A DNA stretch of 64,000 nt from an uncultured Muribaculaceae bacterium (lineage in GTDB: Bacteria; Bacteroidota; Bacteroidia; Bacteroidales; Muribaculaceae): positions 62,001 to 126,000 of the forward strand of contig CALUMH010000002.1 of the NCBI GenBank assembly GCA_944321685.1, written 5' to 3'. A program made the position numbers and the translations under genes. The notes beneath the pieces are model-generated. The model saw only the letters and a list, made by a program, of their open reading frames with translations. It ran no database searches and was not told where the DNA came from. This document shows positions 16,930 through 25,067 of the stretch, piece after piece (position 1 is the stretch's first letter; every line of letters starts with the position of its first letter).

Positions 16930-17745
16930 TCAGTATTGTTGCAGCCACTTTTCGGTTTGGGCGATGAGGCGGTGGTGGGTTGCATCGGGGCGCAATTCAT
17001 CAGCGATGGGGTGGCTGTGGGTATGGTGGAATATCATGCCTGACAGGGGAGAGTGGCAGGCTTGCAGTGCCGATTCTGCTCCACGCAGCGGAGTGCTGAT
17101 GAAGGGGCGGAACAGTAGGTTGGCAAGCGGGTCAAACCATCGGTGCATGGTTATCATTCCTGAATTTACCACTCCAGGGTCGGCACAATTCACTCGCAAC
17201 CGCCCTTGCCATTGGCTGGAAAGGTGCATGGCATAGTGCGTCAGGGCGAGTTTGCTGCGCCCGTAGGTGCCGAGTTGGGAAAAATTGTTTTCGGTCGGGG
17301 TTAATATGCTTTCGGTAAGACGGTGCAGGCGGCGGGTAATCGACGTGGTGAAAACCACGCTGCCTCCCTGTTCGATGCGCGGTGCAATAAGCCGGGTGAG
17401 CAATATGGTGCCAAAGTAATTGACTGCCATGGTTTGCTCCAAGCCTTGAGCTGTGAGAGAATAGTGGCGGCACATCACTCCAGCATTGTTGATGAGCGAA
17501 ATGATGTGAAGTCCGTTGATGCGCCGGGCAAAGTCGCATATCGAATCGGGGTCGTCGAGCCGCAACAATTCACATTTCACGTCGGCACCGTCGGTAGCCG
17601 CTTGCCGCAATTCGTCGGCAAGAGCCTCGCCTCGCTCGCGGTTGCGGCACGTGGCAATCACGCTGCCGCCCCGAGCCACAATCCGGCGGCAGATGGCTCC
17701 CCCGATACCTCCAGTCGCCCCGGTGACAATAGTATATGTTGTCAT
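16930..17745 (-). CDS. Short-chain dehydrogenase/reductase
   Basis: 271 residues. NAD(P)-dependent oxidoreductase of the classical SDR fold: TGATGGIGGAICRRI (8-22), NNAG at about 90 (SLINNAGVMCRHYS), a Ser-containing strand (VVFTTSITRR) and catalytic YGRSK (YxxxK). The arginines after the first glycine motif (CRNRERGEAL) suggest NADP(H) preference. It resembles retinol dehydrogenase-like SDRs, whose substrates cannot be predicted. Start overlaps the stop of the upstream ATPase gene by 4 bp (ATGA), so it is translated in the same message even though the two proteins have no obvious shared role and differ strongly in base composition. Confidence 0.9.
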   Translation of the reverse strand: MTTYTIVTGATGGIGGAICRRIVARGGSVIATCRNRERGEALADELRQAATDGADVKCELLRLDDPDSICDFARRINGLHIISLINNAGVMCRHYSLTAQGLEQTMAVNYFGTILLTRLIAPRIEQGGSVVFTTSITRRLHRLTESILTPTENNFSQLGTYGRSKLALTHYAMHLSSQWQGRLRVNCADPGVVNSGMITMHRWFDPLANLLFRPFISTPLRGAESALQACHSPLSGMIFHHTHSHPIADELRPDATHHRLIAQTEKWLQQY

Positions 17746-19094
17746 AAAGTTTCGATTATTTGTGACGAGTTTTCAAAAAACATTATATAATATATCGGCA
17801 TATATATAATGCCGTTTCGTGTAAATACTTGTTGTTCATTGGATAATACATATGCTCGCCTTATGTTATATTCCTCAATCGATATAAATTTGCTTAATGC
17901 GCTGTGTATGGTATAATCTTTTCCCGATTTTACTTCAATAGGTATGTTTGACAGGTTGTCAGGGTCGTCAATCAAGAAGTCAACTTCACCGTTTTTTTTG
18001 TTGTCATAGTAATATAGGTCATAACCGTGAGCTCGTAGTTCCTGTGCAACAACAGTTTCATATACCGAGCCAAGGTTGATGCTGTTGATGTCGGACATGA
18101 TGGCTTTGATGTTGTTGCGGTAAAATATTCCCGACAATATCCCCACATCATTAAGATACAATTTAAGCAAGTTTTTGCCGCTGTTTTCAATTAATGGATA
18201 TGACGGCTTGCTTATTGCTCTCACCTCAAGGACTATCCCTGCTGAAATCAGGTATTCAAATTCATCGATGTAATCAGAGGTGCGTTTCCAACTCTTGTTT
18301 TCGATATCTTTTATTACGATGCGTTTTTTCTTATTCTCAAGGTTTGATGGTATCATGTTGAAAATTCGTCTGATTTTCAATTTCTTGTTATACTCGTTTT
18401 CATATTTTGCGGCATCTGCTCCATACAGGCTGTGGACTTCATTTTGAATACGCCTGAATTCTACGATGTTTCGGTTTTCAAGATATTTGTTGACGGCATC
18501 GGGCATACCACCTACGAGTAAATATTTTTTGAAGAAATCGAGCATTTTTTCGTGCAACGATGTGGATAGTGCTTCATTGTTGTGAAAACTGTTGCGCATT
18601 GAATCGAGTGCAGGCTTTCCCACTCCGTTTGCGATAAGAAATTCTTCAAAGTCCATTGGATACATATGCTCAATGCGTATGCTTCCTATAGGAATTGATT
18701 GGGTGCTTTTTAAAGCAACCCCCAGTTGTGAACCACTGGCAATATATGTAAATCGGTTATCGGCCATTAAGAATTTGGCAAGAGTCAACAAATGGTCATA
18801 TGCCTGTATTTCATCGATAAATACTAAAGTTGATGCCTTATCTTTTATTCTGTCCCCGGCAATCACACTTAATGCAAGGTAGAAGTCTTTTACATTTTTG
18901 GCATTGGCAAAAATGCGATCACCCAATTTGTCTTCTTCCATGTTTATCTCGATGTAGTTCGGAAACATTTGTTGTCCTATCCAACGTATGATGTATGATT
19001 TGCCTATTTGTCTTGCTCCGTCTATAACTAATAAACGGTTGGAGTTGGATTTAAGATGGTCGGTTATCAACTGTGTAATTTTTCGGTATAGCAT
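17742..19094 (-). CDS. AAA-type ATP-binding protein with DUF4143-like C-terminus
   Basis: 450 residues. Walker A DGARQIGKSYII (25-36), Walker B TLVFIDEIQAYDHLL (about 89-103), sensor-like TYIASGSQLGVAL, then the MYPMDFEEFL stretch typical of these ATPases. The C-terminal DUF4143 domain has DVGILSGIFYR, GSVYETVVAQEL, YYYDNKKNGEVDFLI and IPIEVKSG, an arrangement with the D...E-x-K residues of a nuclease-like fold. The family is frequent and variable in gut Bacteroidales; function is unknown. The gene is visibly more AT-rich than its neighbours, consistent with horizontal transfer. Three 33-bp spaced repeats lie upstream, and the next gene (SDR) overlaps by 4 bp. Confidence 0.87.
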   Translation of the reverse strand: MLYRKITQLITDHLKSNSNRLLVIDGARQIGKSYIIRWIGQQMFPNYIEINMEEDKLGDRIFANAKNVKDFYLALSVIAGDRIKDKASTLVFIDEIQAYDHLLTLAKFLMADNRFTYIASGSQLGVALKSTQSIPIGSIRIEHMYPMDFEEFLIANGVGKPALDSMRNSFHNNEALSTSLHEKMLDFFKKYLLVGGMPDAVNKYLENRNIVEFRRIQNEVHSLYGADAAKYENEYNKKLKIRRIFNMIPSNLENKKKRIVIKDIENKSWKRTSDYIDEFEYLISAGIVLEVRAISKPSYPLIENSGKNLLKLYLNDVGILSGIFYRNNIKAIMSDINSINLGSVYETVVAQELRAHGYDLYYYDNKKNGEVDFLIDDPDNLSNIPIEVKSGKDYTIHSALSKFISIEEYNIRRAYVLSNEQQVFTRNGIIYMPIYYIMFFENSSQIIETL

Positions 19095-19114
19095 AAGCTC
19101 CTGTTTTATAAGTG

Positions 19115-19122
19115 CAAAGATA
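19115..19122 (-). promoter_or_regulatory. -7 promoter element for the DUF4143-type ATPase gene
   Basis: Minus-strand TATCTTTG about 20 bp upstream of the ATG at 19094. The expected -33 position falls in the first of the 33-bp repeat units rather than a TTTG box, which suggests activator-dependent or repeat-dependent control. Confidence 0.55.
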
Positions 19123-19140
19123 ATAGTTGTTTTTGTAATT

Positions 19141-19216
19141 GGTGCGTTTTCTTATGAATAAAGAGTCAAGAAAGGTGCGTTTTCCTATAAAAAACGAGGT
19201 CAAAAAGGTGCGTTTT
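19141..19216 (-). repeat. Three direct repeats at exact 33-bp spacing upstream of the ATPase gene
   Basis: The decamer GGTGCGTTTT (plus strand; AAAACGCACC on the gene strand) begins at 19141, 19174 and 19207. Units 1 and 2 are similar over the full 33 bp, each ending in GTCAAGAAA / GTCAAAAA; the third is partial. The nearest copy starts 19 bp upstream of the -7 box. The 33-bp period, close to three helical turns, places all copies on one DNA face. Confidence 0.75.
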
Positions 19217-19269
19217 TCTGATTTGGCATATTGCATTGATAGATTATGGCTGCAATTGGAAGATAATAT

Positions 19270-19301
19270 TTTGCCATTACGCTCGACTTGCAATATCTTT
19301 G
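19270..19301 (+). promoter_or_regulatory. Distal promoter of the nonulosonate-type cassette
   Basis: TTTG 19270-19273, 20-bp spacer, TATCTTTG 19294-19301. About 100 bp upstream of the first gene, within repeat copy 1. Confidence 0.6.
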
Positions 19302-19351
19302 CATAAGACAGACTTCGTCTTGGCTATGCCAAAAAAATCAGCAAGCTGTTT

Positions 19352-19383
19352 TTTGCCATTGCGCTCGACTTGCACTATCTTTG
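19352..19383 (+). promoter_or_regulatory. Proximal promoter of the nonulosonate-type cassette
   Basis: TTTG 19352-19355, 20-bp spacer, TATCTTTG 19376-19383, within repeat copy 2. Transcription would begin near 19390, giving only about 9-18 nt before the possible ATGs at 19399 and 19408. Confidence 0.75.
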
Positions 19384-19398
19384 CCATACAGAAAACAA

Positions 19399-20385
19399 AT
19401 GGCAATTATGGAGAAAGTTCTTGTGACGGGAGCTGACGGGTTTATCGGTTCCCACTTGGTGGATTTGTTGCTTGCCGAGGGCTATGAAGTGAGGGCGTTA
19501 AGCCAGTATAATTCGTTTAATTACTGGGGGTGGCTCGATGATGTGAGCCATCCGAGGCTTGAGGTCGTGTGCGGCGATGTGCGCGATGGTGATTTTTGCC
19601 GGCATATTACGCGCGGTTGCGACACGGTATTGCATCTGGCGGCTCTCATAGCCATACCTTACAGCTACGTCGCACCCGACAGCTATGTCGATACCAATAT
19701 TCGCGGCACTCTCAATATGTGCCAGGCCGCGCGTGATTGCGGTGTGCGGCGCATAGTGGTTACATCGACGAGCGAGGTGTATGGTACTGCGCAATATGTG
19801 CCTATCGACGAGAAGCATCCGCGGCAGCCGCAATCGCCATATTCGGCCACTAAGATTGGGGCCGATGCTATTGCCAAGAGTTTTTACAACGCATTCGGGT
19901 TGCCGGTGGTGATTGCCCGTCCGTTCAACACCTACGGGCCGCGGCAGAGTGCCCGTGCCATAATTCCTACCATCATCACGCAGATTGCCGACGGGGCAAG
20001 GGAAATAAAGGTGGGCGACTTGACGCCGACTCGCGATTTCAATTATGTGAAAGATACTTGCCGCGGTTTACTTGCACTGGCCACTGCCGAGGGAATAGAG
20101 GGTGAAGAAATAAACATCTGCACCGGAACCGAAATAACCATGGCCGACACATTGCAGATGATTGCCCGATTGATGGATGCCGATGTGAAATGGGTGCAGG
20201 ACGAGCAGCGTATGCGCCCGCGCAAGAGCGAGGTGTTCCGCCTGCTTGGCGACAACAGCAAGATTACAAGCCTCACCGGCTGGAGTCCGCAATACAAGCT
20301 CGAAGACGGGTTGCGGGAAACCATAGCATGGTTCACATGCCGTGAGAATTTGGCAAAATATAAATCGGGTATTTATAATCAGTAA
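19399..20385 (+). CDS. LegB-like NAD-dependent 4,6-dehydratase/epimerase
   Basis: 328 residues from ATG at 19399 (325 from 19408, closer to the family N-terminus). Extended SDR: NAD motif TGADGFIGSHLVDLL (about 8-22), VLHLAALIAIPYSY, TSTSEVYGTAQYVPIDEK and catalytic YSATK. The residues around SFNYWGWLDD and PFNTYGPRQSARAIIPTIIT closely resemble LegB-type UDP-N-acetylglucosamine 4,6-dehydratases that open legionaminic acid synthesis; this identification is from remembered family patterns. Followed by an ATP-grasp gene (27 bp) and a NeuB-like synthase, which supports a nonulosonate or related surface-sugar role. LegC, LegG and a CMP-transferase are not in the cassette. The upstream frame to 19288 lies over the promoter and is not coding. 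Confidence 0.8.
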   Translation: MAIMEKVLVTGADGFIGSHLVDLLLAEGYEVRALSQYNSFNYWGWLDDVSHPRLEVVCGDVRDGDFCRHITRGCDTVLHLAALIAIPYSYVAPDSYVDTNIRGTLNMCQAARDCGVRRIVVTSTSEVYGTAQYVPIDEKHPRQPQSPYSATKIGADAIAKSFYNAFGLPVVIARPFNTYGPRQSARAIIPTIITQIADGAREIKVGDLTPTRDFNYVKDTCRGLLALATAEGIEGEEINICTGTEITMADTLQMIARLMDADVKWVQDEQRMRPRKSEVFRLLGDNSKITSLTGWSPQYKLEDGLRETIAWFTCRENLAKYKSGIYNQ

Positions 20386-20412
20386 GAAAACAAGTAGAGA
20401 AGAAGAGGATAA

Positions 20413-21393
20413 ATGAGTGAATATTTCCATCGCCGACGCAATATAAATGTTTTGTTCCTGGGTGGGGCGAAACGGGTGGCACTTGCCGAACAACTGATAA
20501 AGGCCGGCAAAGAATATGGTATCGAGGTTTCGATTTTCAGCCATGAACTCGATGATTGCGAGCCTATCGCGTCGGTGGGCAAGATTATAATCGGCAACAA
20601 GTATTCTTCACCCGGGATAGATGCCGAACTGGATAAGATTATCGAAGATAACGATATTAATGTGGTTTTGCCGTTCATCGACCCTGCCATAGAGGTTGCT
20701 GCCCGATGCAAAACGCGCCATGCCGATGTGTTTGTACCGGTGTCTGATGCCGTTGTGGCACACGATATGTTTGACAAAGTGCTGGCGGCGCGGTTGTTTG
20801 AAAGCCTTGGAATACCCGTGCCCGAGACCTACACTCCCGATAACATGAAATTCCCTGCCATCTTGAAGCCGCGTTGCGGTTCGGCATCGCAAGGTATAAT
20901 CATTGCCGAGAATGAGACCGATTTGCGGCGTGCCGGGTGGAATACCGATGATTATCTCATACAGCGATATGTGGCCGATCGTGAAGAATACACGGTGGAT
21001 TGTTACGTGGGTATGCAAGACGGCGAAGTGAAATGTGCCGTGCCGCGCTTGCGTATAGCCACTGCGGGCGGTGAAGTGACGAAGACCGAAACCAGGCACC
21101 TGCCTTTGCTTGAAGAGATGGCGTGGCGTGTGTTGAAGATGGTGAAGTTGCAGGGGGCGGTTACGTTACAGTTTATTCGAGACCTTGATACAGGGCATTT
21201 CTTGCTCATGGAAGTAAACCCGCGGCTGGGCGGCGGTGTTATATGCTCAATATATGCAGGGGCAAACATTGCCAAGATGATACTTGAGGAGTGTATAGGC
21301 TTCAATGCCATTCCGGCAAAAATATGGCACGAAGGTGTGCTCATGACAAGGTATATGAAAGAAGTTGTATTTTCCAACGGTAAAATGTTATGA
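20413..21393 (+). CDS. ATP-grasp enzyme (carbamoyl-phosphate-synthase-like) of the sugar cassette
   Basis: 326 residues. N-terminal nucleotide-like fold NINVLFLGGAKRVALAEQLI (10-29), then the ATP-grasp domain: PAILKPRCGSASQGI with the lysine that binds ATP, IQRYVADREEYTVDCYVG, and FLLMEVNPRLGGGV with the metal-binding Glu and Asn. ATP-grasp ligases couple a carboxylate to an amine or thiol via acyl phosphate; the substrate is unknown. Genes of this type occur in surface polysaccharide clusters. It overlaps neuB-like by 4 bp (ATGA), so its role is probably in the same pathway, for example decorating or activating an acidic sugar; that is inference. Confidence 0.8.
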   Translation: MSEYFHRRRNINVLFLGGAKRVALAEQLIKAGKEYGIEVSIFSHELDDCEPIASVGKIIIGNKYSSPGIDAELDKIIEDNDINVVLPFIDPAIEVAARCKTRHADVFVPVSDAVVAHDMFDKVLAARLFESLGIPVPETYTPDNMKFPAILKPRCGSASQGIIIAENETDLRRAGWNTDDYLIQRYVADREEYTVDCYVGMQDGEVKCAVPRLRIATAGGEVTKTETRHLPLLEEMAWRVLKMVKLQGAVTLQFIRDLDTGHFLLMEVNPRLGGGVICSIYAGANIAKMILEECIGFNAIPAKIWHEGVLMTRYMKEVVFSNGKML

Positions 21394-22403
21394 ACAATAA
21401 CCATGTTATTATAATAGCCGAAGCAGGCGTAAATCATAACGGCAATTATGACCTTGCCGTGAAAATGGTGCGTGAGGCCCGAAAAGCCGGTGCCGATTAT
21501 GTGAAATTCCAAACGGCGGTGCCCGAACTGGTGATTTCGTCGATTGCGCCGAAAGCCGAGTACCAGAAAGAAACCACCGGCAACGAGCAGAGCCAGCTTG
21601 AAATGTGTCGTGCCATACATTTGCCGTTGTCGGCATATGCGCCGCTTAAACAGGTGTGTGACGATGAGGGGATAGGTTTCATGAGCACGCCTTTTGACTT
21701 GGTTTCGATTGACACGCTTGAGCCGCTCGGCATGGATTATTACAAAATTCCGTCGGGAGAAATCACCAACCTGCCTTATTTGCGCAAAATAGCATCGAAA
21801 GGGAGGCGTGTGATAATGTCAACCGGTATGTGCGAACTCGACGAGATAGGTGCTGCCATAGGTGTGCTCACAGGTGGAGGATTGCAACTTGACGATATAA
21901 CGCTGTTGCACTGCAACACGCAATACCCTACGCCTATGGCCGACGTGAACTTGCGTGCCATGAACGAATTGGCCGACCGCTTCGGTGTAAAGGTGGGCTA
22001 CAGCGACCACACCGTGGGCATTGAAGTTCCCATAGCCGCCGTGGCACTTGGTGCAACGGTTATAGAGAAGCATTTCACGCTCGACCGGAACCTGCCGGGC
22101 CCCGACCACAAGGCTTCGTTGGAACCTGATGAACTGGCCGCGATGGTTGCCGCGATACGCAACATAGAACAAGCCCTTGGCGACGGGCATAAGCACGTTT
22201 CGGAAAGTGAACGCCCCAATATGGAAGTTGCACGCAAAAGCATAGTGGCAGCCACCGATATTAAGAAGGGCGACTTGCTCACCGAGCAGAATATTACCGT
22301 TAAACGTCCGGGAAACGGCATCTCTCCAATGCTGTGGGATAGTGTTATAGGTACTCATGCCGTTGCCGACTTCCATCGTGACTCGCTTATCCGCCTGTCG
22401 TGA
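21390..22403 (+). CDS. NeuB/LegI-family nonulosonic acid synthase
   Basis: 337 residues. Condenses an N-acyl hexosamine with phosphoenolpyruvate to make a nine-carbon acidic sugar (sialic, legionaminic or related). Motifs: IIAEAGVNHNGNYDLA (8-23), ADYVKFQT, FMSTPFDLVSIDTLE, YKIPSGEITNLPYL, STGMCELDEI, LLHCNTQYPTP, VGYSDHTVG and IEKHFTLDRNLPGPDHKASL. A C-terminal SAF (antifreeze-like) domain begins near residue 275 (ARKSIVAATDIKKGDLL). With a LegB-like dehydratase in the cassette, legionaminate synthase (LegI) is more likely than sialate synthase, but no CMP-transferase or LegC/LegG is adjacent, so the product is undetermined. Confidence 0.88.
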   Translation: MNNNHVIIIAEAGVNHNGNYDLAVKMVREARKAGADYVKFQTAVPELVISSIAPKAEYQKETTGNEQSQLEMCRAIHLPLSAYAPLKQVCDDEGIGFMSTPFDLVSIDTLEPLGMDYYKIPSGEITNLPYLRKIASKGRRVIMSTGMCELDEIGAAIGVLTGGGLQLDDITLLHCNTQYPTPMADVNLRAMNELADRFGVKVGYSDHTVGIEVPIAAVALGATVIEKHFTLDRNLPGPDHKASLEPDELAAMVAAIRNIEQALGDGHKHVSESERPNMEVARKSIVAATDIKKGDLLTEQNITVKRPGNGISPMLWDSVIGTHAVADFHRDSLIRLS

Positions 22404-22458
22404 AAGTGCCGTGACCGTGTTTGTGGTGCCGATAATTTACACGTAATTGATTACACAA

Positions 22459-22489
22459 TTGCAAGTATGACGATATAATCGTAACTTTA
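22459..22489 (+). promoter_or_regulatory. Promoter of the RyR-associated operon
   Basis: TTG 22459-22461, 20-bp spacer, TAACTTTA 22482-22489 (one mismatch to TAnnTTTG), 36 bp before the ATG at 22526. Confidence 0.5.
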
Positions 22490-22525
22490 CTGTGTTAGTC
22501 GTCTCTTGTTCAAATAGATGAAATA

Positions 22526-24784
22526 ATGGGAATTTTAAATAACATAACCTGCCTGATAGCCTCGTCAGCACATGGTGCTGCAGGTGCGGTCCATGATGGC
22601 GGAATGCTGGGCGAGTGGGCGTTTACAGCTCCGCTTGCAGCGTTTTTCGTGCTGCTGTTTGCCTTGTGCGTGTTTGTCACTAAGTGGCGCAGGGCAATGT
22701 TTGCTCATCTTAAATGGATTGCCGCCACGGTGTTCATCGTGGGCATAGTGCTTTATTTCATGGGCTTCAATTGGGAGGGCAGTGAAGGCAATGTGCTAAC
22801 ACTGTTGTTGCGTGCTACTGTGTCGTCAATTGAGATGTTTGTTTCCGAGACCGACTTGCTCGAAGTGGAACACCACCTGAAAAACGACCACACATATATG
22901 ACCATTTTCGCAATTACTCATTTCTCGGCTGTGTTTGTCAGTGCCATAGTGATATTGCGTGTATTTGGGTTGCGATTGTTGTCGATGTTGAGGTTGTTTA
23001 CCAAAATAAGACACGGAGGCCGGTTGTTTGTCTTTTGGGATATCGATGATAATTCGTTGGCTGTTGCCGAAAGTATCGAGCGCAAGCCGGGCGACCTTAT
23101 CGTGTTTGTAAATGTTCCTTATGGGCGGCATCACGAGCATCATTCTTCACGGTTCACATTCAGCCACTTTTTTCATACGGCCGATGACGGCGTCGAGCAA
23201 TACGTCGGGCGCATCGAGGCTCTTGGTGCCATAATCTTGGCTGCAAAAGGTAAACCCGATATGGTCGAAGATGATGTCAAGGCACTGGAATTCTTCCGCC
23301 GGCTTGGACTAAGGCGATTGGAAAAGGTGATGTCGCGTTACGAGTCGGTTGAATTTTTCTTCCTTTCCAATGGCGAACGGAACAATATCGAGGCACTCGG
23401 TGCTTTGAAAAAATATGCTTCTGCCGGTGGCGACAAGCAGATTCCCGAAGATTTCAAGGCATATTGCCATGCCCGCCGTAACAGGTTTAATGAGAATTTG
23501 AATGGTTGTCAAGGACTTGAATATAAGACGCATTTAATTGACTCTTCTTCATTGGCGGCATTGCAATTGAAAGAGGGTGGACGAAGCACCGATGAACGTG
23601 GTTGTAACCACCCGGTGAATTTTGTTGATGTCGAAACTGATACCGCAACAGTTTCATCGGTGTTTACGGCATTGGTGATTGGTTTCGGCGAAACAGGCAG
23701 CGACGTGTTTAAGTTCCTGTATGAATTCAGTTCGTTTATCAAATCATCGGTAACCGGCAGTGACGGCTTTGATGACGTAGAAGAGCAGGAACGAAAAATA
23801 TATGTGTCGGATATCAATCTTGATACGTTGCGTGCCGAATTCCTTGAGAAAGCACCGGCATTAACGGGTAGCAGTTCGGTAGAATGGCTTGACGAGACTA
23901 CACGCACACCTGAGTTCTGGAATAAACTGAAAGATATTATTGATGCATTGAATTATGTAGTAATATCGGTTGACAACGATGATGAGGCATTGTCGATTGG
24001 CATACGTATGTTTGATTTCGCTTATCGGTATCGTTGCGATATGGACAAGTTTAAAATTTATGTGAGGTTGCATAATACCGACGATAAATTACTTGTCGAT
24101 GGTATGGATAGGTTCACTGTCGGTGGGCGGCGCGTATTGGAAGTGTTCGGAACTAATGGTGATATTTTTTCATATGAAAATATCTCGGCCGTTGCGGCAG
24201 AAGCCCAAGCCAAGGATTTTTTCTACCAATACAGCCTGACTACCGTGGGCATAGCCGGGAGCATGGATGCCGATGCCCGCAGGATTGAAACAGGGCGGTT
24301 GATGCAATTGCAACCCGAAGGGCTGTGGCGCAGCCGCAGGGCAAAAGCCGACGGGGCGATAGAGAATGCTGTTAAAATCGAATATCAGGAGGATCAGGAT
24401 CGCTCGAATGTGAGCCACATATATACCAAGTTGGCGCTGGCAGGCGTTTATGACGGGCAAGGTCGTGTGCAACCGGGCCGGTTGGAACATCTTGTAGGGA
24501 TAACGACACGCGACCCCCGGAATGTATATGCCAATGCTTTACATGGAACCGATAAGCGATTGTTCAATAATTTATGCTATTGCGAACATTTCAGGTGGAA
24601 CTCGAAGATGGAGCTGCTGGGATTTGTTTATGGTGATGGAAAAGATTTCAGGCGCAAATTGCACCATTGCCTGGTATCGTGCAATGATTTAATTCGCAAG
24701 GAAGACACCAAAGGGACTTTCATATACGACCAGGGTACCGTTGAACTAAGTTTTAAAAAAGCGTTAGAAGATTATGAAAAATGA
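22526..24784 (+). CDS. Membrane protein with two Rossmann-like regions and a diverged RyR-like tail
   Basis: 752 residues, function unknown. Three likely membrane helices (about 34-53, 65-82, 126-148), then a large soluble part. At 165-197 a Rossmann-like strand-turn-helix (GRLFVFWDIDDNSLAVAES) resembles TrkA-N/RCK regulators of K+ channels, and a second nucleotide-binding turn VIGFGETGSDVFKF is at 384-397. No K+-channel selectivity filter (TxGYG) is visible between the helices. The last 72 residues (681-752) can be aligned with the next gene's RyR domain: H688..W691, G699/YG 702-703, K31-like KLHHCLV at about 711-717 and a late YDQ. The stop overlaps the RyR gene by 11 bp, so the proteins are made together. 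Likely a ligand-gated membrane sensor or channel; that is inference. Confidence 0.7.
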   Translation: MGILNNITCLIASSAHGAAGAVHDGGMLGEWAFTAPLAAFFVLLFALCVFVTKWRRAMFAHLKWIAATVFIVGIVLYFMGFNWEGSEGNVLTLLLRATVSSIEMFVSETDLLEVEHHLKNDHTYMTIFAITHFSAVFVSAIVILRVFGLRLLSMLRLFTKIRHGGRLFVFWDIDDNSLAVAESIERKPGDLIVFVNVPYGRHHEHHSSRFTFSHFFHTADDGVEQYVGRIEALGAIILAAKGKPDMVEDDVKALEFFRRLGLRRLEKVMSRYESVEFFFLSNGERNNIEALGALKKYASAGGDKQIPEDFKAYCHARRNRFNENLNGCQGLEYKTHLIDSSSLAALQLKEGGRSTDERGCNHPVNFVDVETDTATVSSVFTALVIGFGETGSDVFKFLYEFSSFIKSSVTGSDGFDDVEEQERKIYVSDINLDTLRAEFLEKAPALTGSSSVEWLDETTRTPEFWNKLKDIIDALNYVVISVDNDDEALSIGIRMFDFAYRYRCDMDKFKIYVRLHNTDDKLLVDGMDRFTVGGRRVLEVFGTNGDIFSYENISAVAAEAQAKDFFYQYSLTTVGIAGSMDADARRIETGRLMQLQPEGLWRSRRAKADGAIENAVKIEYQEDQDRSNVSHIYTKLALAGVYDGQGRVQPGRLEHLVGITTRDPRNVYANALHGTDKRLFNNLCYCEHFRWNSKMELLGFVYGDGKDFRRKLHHCLVSCNDLIRKEDTKGTFIYDQGTVELSFKKALEDYEK

Positions 24785-25067
24785 CAAATATGTTCCCCAT
24801 CCCATGGATACTGGGGATGTGCAGTTGCCTCAGGAGATTGCTTCGCTTGCCGAACTCATGGCTCGCAACGTGCATGAAGTGTGGGCTGCCTCGCGCATGA
24901 GTCAAGGTTGGACTTATGGCTCGCAACGCAACGATGAGTTGAAGACGCACCCCTGCCTTGTTCCCTATGACGAACTTCCTGAAGAAGAAAAAGATTACGA
25001 CCGCAACACCGCCCTAAGCACACTGAAGTTAATCACCCGATTAGGGTTCAAAATAATCAGGAGTTAG
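24774..25067 (+). CDS. Small RyR-domain protein
   Basis: 97 residues. Residues 25-95 form a canonical ryanodine-receptor (RyR) repeat domain: H34, W37 (HEVWAASRM), GWTYG (45-49), KTHPCLVPYDEL (57-68), EEEKDYDRNTA (70-80) and the final helix LSTLKLITRLGF. In animals this domain forms part of the ryanodine receptor; a stand-alone bacterial homologue from Bacteroides has been crystallised, but its role is not known to me. No signal peptide or membrane helix, so cytoplasmic. It overlaps the membrane protein gene by 11 bp, and that protein ends in a diverged copy of the same domain, which suggests the two interact or derive from duplication. Terminator overlaps its stop. Confidence 0.9.
   Translation: MKNDKYVPHPMDTGDVQLPQEIASLAELMARNVHEVWAASRMSQGWTYGSQRNDELKTHPCLVPYDELPEEEKDYDRNTALSTLKLITRLGFKIIRS

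Larger units (their letters stand above)
19269..19384 (+). repeat. Two 34-bp direct repeats, each a full promoter
   Basis: Copy 1 (19269-19302) and copy 2 (19351-19384) differ at only two positions (A/G at the tenth or so base and A/C before the -7 box). Both hold TTTG, a 20-bp spacer with GCTCGACTTGCA, and TATCTTTGC. They are offset by 82 bp. A related GCTCGACTTGCAAAAT stretch occurs near 15525. Confidence 0.8.

Noticed and set aside
19141..19216. 33-bp repeats as a CRISPR array
   Set aside because: Only three copies, strongly conserved over about 10 bp, adjacent units with no true spacers and no cas genes; a regulator-site reading fits better.
19051..19293. 80-codon minus-strand frame with KRTF repeats upstream of the ATPase gene
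   Set aside because: The apparent protein repeats are the read-through of the 33-bp DNA repeats and the frame covers the promoter.
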